A stretch of DNA of 64,000 nucleotides from Clostridium bowmanii. Lineage in GTDB: Bacteria; Bacillota; Clostridia; Clostridiales; Clostridiaceae. The notes below the pieces were generated by a model, which saw only the letters and a program-made list of their open reading frames with translations, did no database searches and was not told the DNA's origin. Shown piece after piece: positions 63,253 to 64,000 of the stretch. The stretch lies in assembly GCF_018861315.1 (NCBI RefSeq), contig NZ_JAHLDL010000012.1:62001-126000 (forward strand), in the 5' to 3' direction. Position 1 is the stretch's first letter; every line of letters starts with the position of its first letter. Made by a program: the position numbers and the translations under genes.

Positions 63253-64000
63253 ATGAAAGAAAAGGTTGGTTTAATGAAACAGAAAATCGGTTTATGGGAT
63301 TTAGTATTTATGAATGTATCTGCTCTGTTTGGAATTAGATGGATTGCTAAATCCACGGCATCAAATTTTGGACTAGGACTAGGGTCTATTCCCACATGGA
63401 TTCTTTTTACATTTATATTTTTTGTACCAGGTGCACTTATTTGTGCTGAACTTGCAGCAACATATCCAAAGGATGGTGGACTTTATGAATGGGTAAAGGA
63501 AGCTTATGGTGACAAAAAAGCTTTCATGGTTTCGTGGTTAAATTGGACTGCAAAGTTATTTTGGTATACTTCATTTTTGACATTCTTAATTGTTAATATA
63601 TCTTATGCTATTGGTAGGCCTGACCTTGCTAGCAATAAAATGTTTGTAATGTCATTATCATTAATCATTTTCTGGTTACTTTCTTATATAAGCACAAGAG
63701 GAATGGGCTTTGGAAAACTATTTACAAATATTGGGGCTTTAGGGTCGACTGTGCCTGCAATATTATTAATAGTTATGGGTCTTGTTTCAGTTTATGTATT
63801 TGGCAATGAGCCAGCTTCTATTTATACAGTTCAAACACTTACCCCAAAATTAAATATGGATTCATTCGCAGCCATTTCAAGTGTAATGTTTGCATTATCT
63901 GGTGCAGAAATAACAGCAAACTTTGTAACAGAGATGGAAAATCCTAAGAAGAATTTGCCTAAAGCTATATTGATTGCAGCTTGCTTAGTTGCTGGACTTT
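63253..64000 (+). CDS. APC-family amino-acid permease, truncated by window edge
   Basis: 249 codons to the window end without stop. The start (MKEKVGLMKQKIGLWDLVFM) is followed by helix 1 (NVSALFGIRWIAKSTASNFG). Then come FVPGALICAELAATYPKDGG, LYEWVKEAYGDKKAFMVSWL and ALSGAEITANFVTEMENPKK, the latter being the conserved helix 6-7 area of APC transporters (S-G-x-E). It belongs to the amino-acid/glutamate-GABA branch; substrate unknown. Starts 63253 and 63274 are both possible: 63274 has AAAAGG at about 8 nt, 63253 has GGTAAG. Divergent from its probable XRE-cupin regulator. Confidence 0.9.
   Translation, partial: MKEKVGLMKQKIGLWDLVFMNVSALFGIRWIAKSTASNFGLGLGSIPTWILFTFIFFVPGALICAELAATYPKDGGLYEWVKEAYGDKKAFMVSWLNWTAKLFWYTSFLTFLIVNISYAIGRPDLASNKMFVMSLSLIIFWLLSYISTRGMGFGKLFTNIGALGSTVPAILLIVMGLVSVYVFGNEPASIYTVQTLTPKLNMDSFAAISSVMFALSGAEITANFVTEMENPKKNLPKAILIAACLVAGL

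Overview
The window reads as chromosomal DNA of an AT-rich, endospore-forming Firmicute, most likely Clostridium in the broad sense. The evidence is the low GC content, purine-rich Shine-Dalgarno sites with TTG/GTG/ATT starts, T-box leaders on valS and pheS, sporulation genes (alpha/beta-type SASP, PdaB-like deacetylase, ytxC, AbrB-type regulator) and gene orders typical of the group (infC-rpmI-rplT; ysgA-like methylase-pheS-pheT-zapA). Most of it is core chromosome. I see no prophage, integrase, transposase, CRISPR array or rRNA operon.

Layout. 1-527: 5' part of a substrate-binding lipoprotein gene on the minus strand. 700-6400: T-box-valS, folC, a YncE-like beta-propeller. 6400-8830: DUF4364 regulator, PdaB-like deacetylase, two-OB-fold SSB-like protein. 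9170-13080: lysine/diaminopimelate block (dapH, patA, dapB, dapA). 13080-14394: long non-coding leader region. 14395-20310: first Opp system (oppBCDF then oppA). 20490-22490: SASP, methyltransferase, hslO. 22741-23194: tRNA cluster Val-Asp-Phe-Gly-Cys. 23300-25920: small membrane protein, conserved hypothetical, ytxC. 25962-27370: attenuated infC-rpmI-rplT operon; infC appears to use an ATT start. 27469-30299: ktrB-ktrA-TrmH/SpoU methylase. 30382-34928: T-box-pheS-pheT and zapA. 35188-37408: polar amino-acid ABC transporter. 37450-37660: odd GC-rich element on the minus strand. 37865-39499: S41 peptidase. 39975-45683: second Opp system, in oppABCDF order. 46090-50446: ABC-F protein and an XPD-type helicase carrying a PD-(D/E)XK domain. 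50450-53433: G12 tract, MarR regulator with palindromic operators, membrane zinc-ribbon protein, AbrB, YajQ. 53808-55685: sensorless LytS-type kinase, LytTR regulator, lone receiver. 55994-61110: recQ, divergent DEAD-box helicase, second ABC-F protein. 61158-64000: Cys/Gly-rich protein, DUF6465 protein, XRE-cupin regulator divergent from an amino-acid permease that runs off the window.

Functional themes. Peptide and amino-acid uptake dominates (two Opp systems, one polar amino-acid ABC system, one APC permease), as expected of a proteolytic or scavenging anaerobe. Aminoacyl-tRNA synthetase genes sense uncharged tRNA through T-boxes, and the valS specifier codon GUA matches the tRNA-Val(UAC) encoded in this window.

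The signals least explained by ordinary genes are: (i) a family of nested inverted-repeat elements between genes (8975-9166, 23903-24135, 53612-53694, 55711-55773) that share arms and, in two copies, a conserved core; (ii) the GC-rich minus-strand element at 37450-37660, which reads like protein with two adjacent in-frame stops on a strong hairpin; (iii) a G12 tract just downstream of a -10-like box and upstream of a possible 25-residue membrane peptide; and (iv) symmetrical operator arrays upstream of the MarR gene and between the XRE-cupin and permease genes. All assignments were made by reading the sequence, without database searches.
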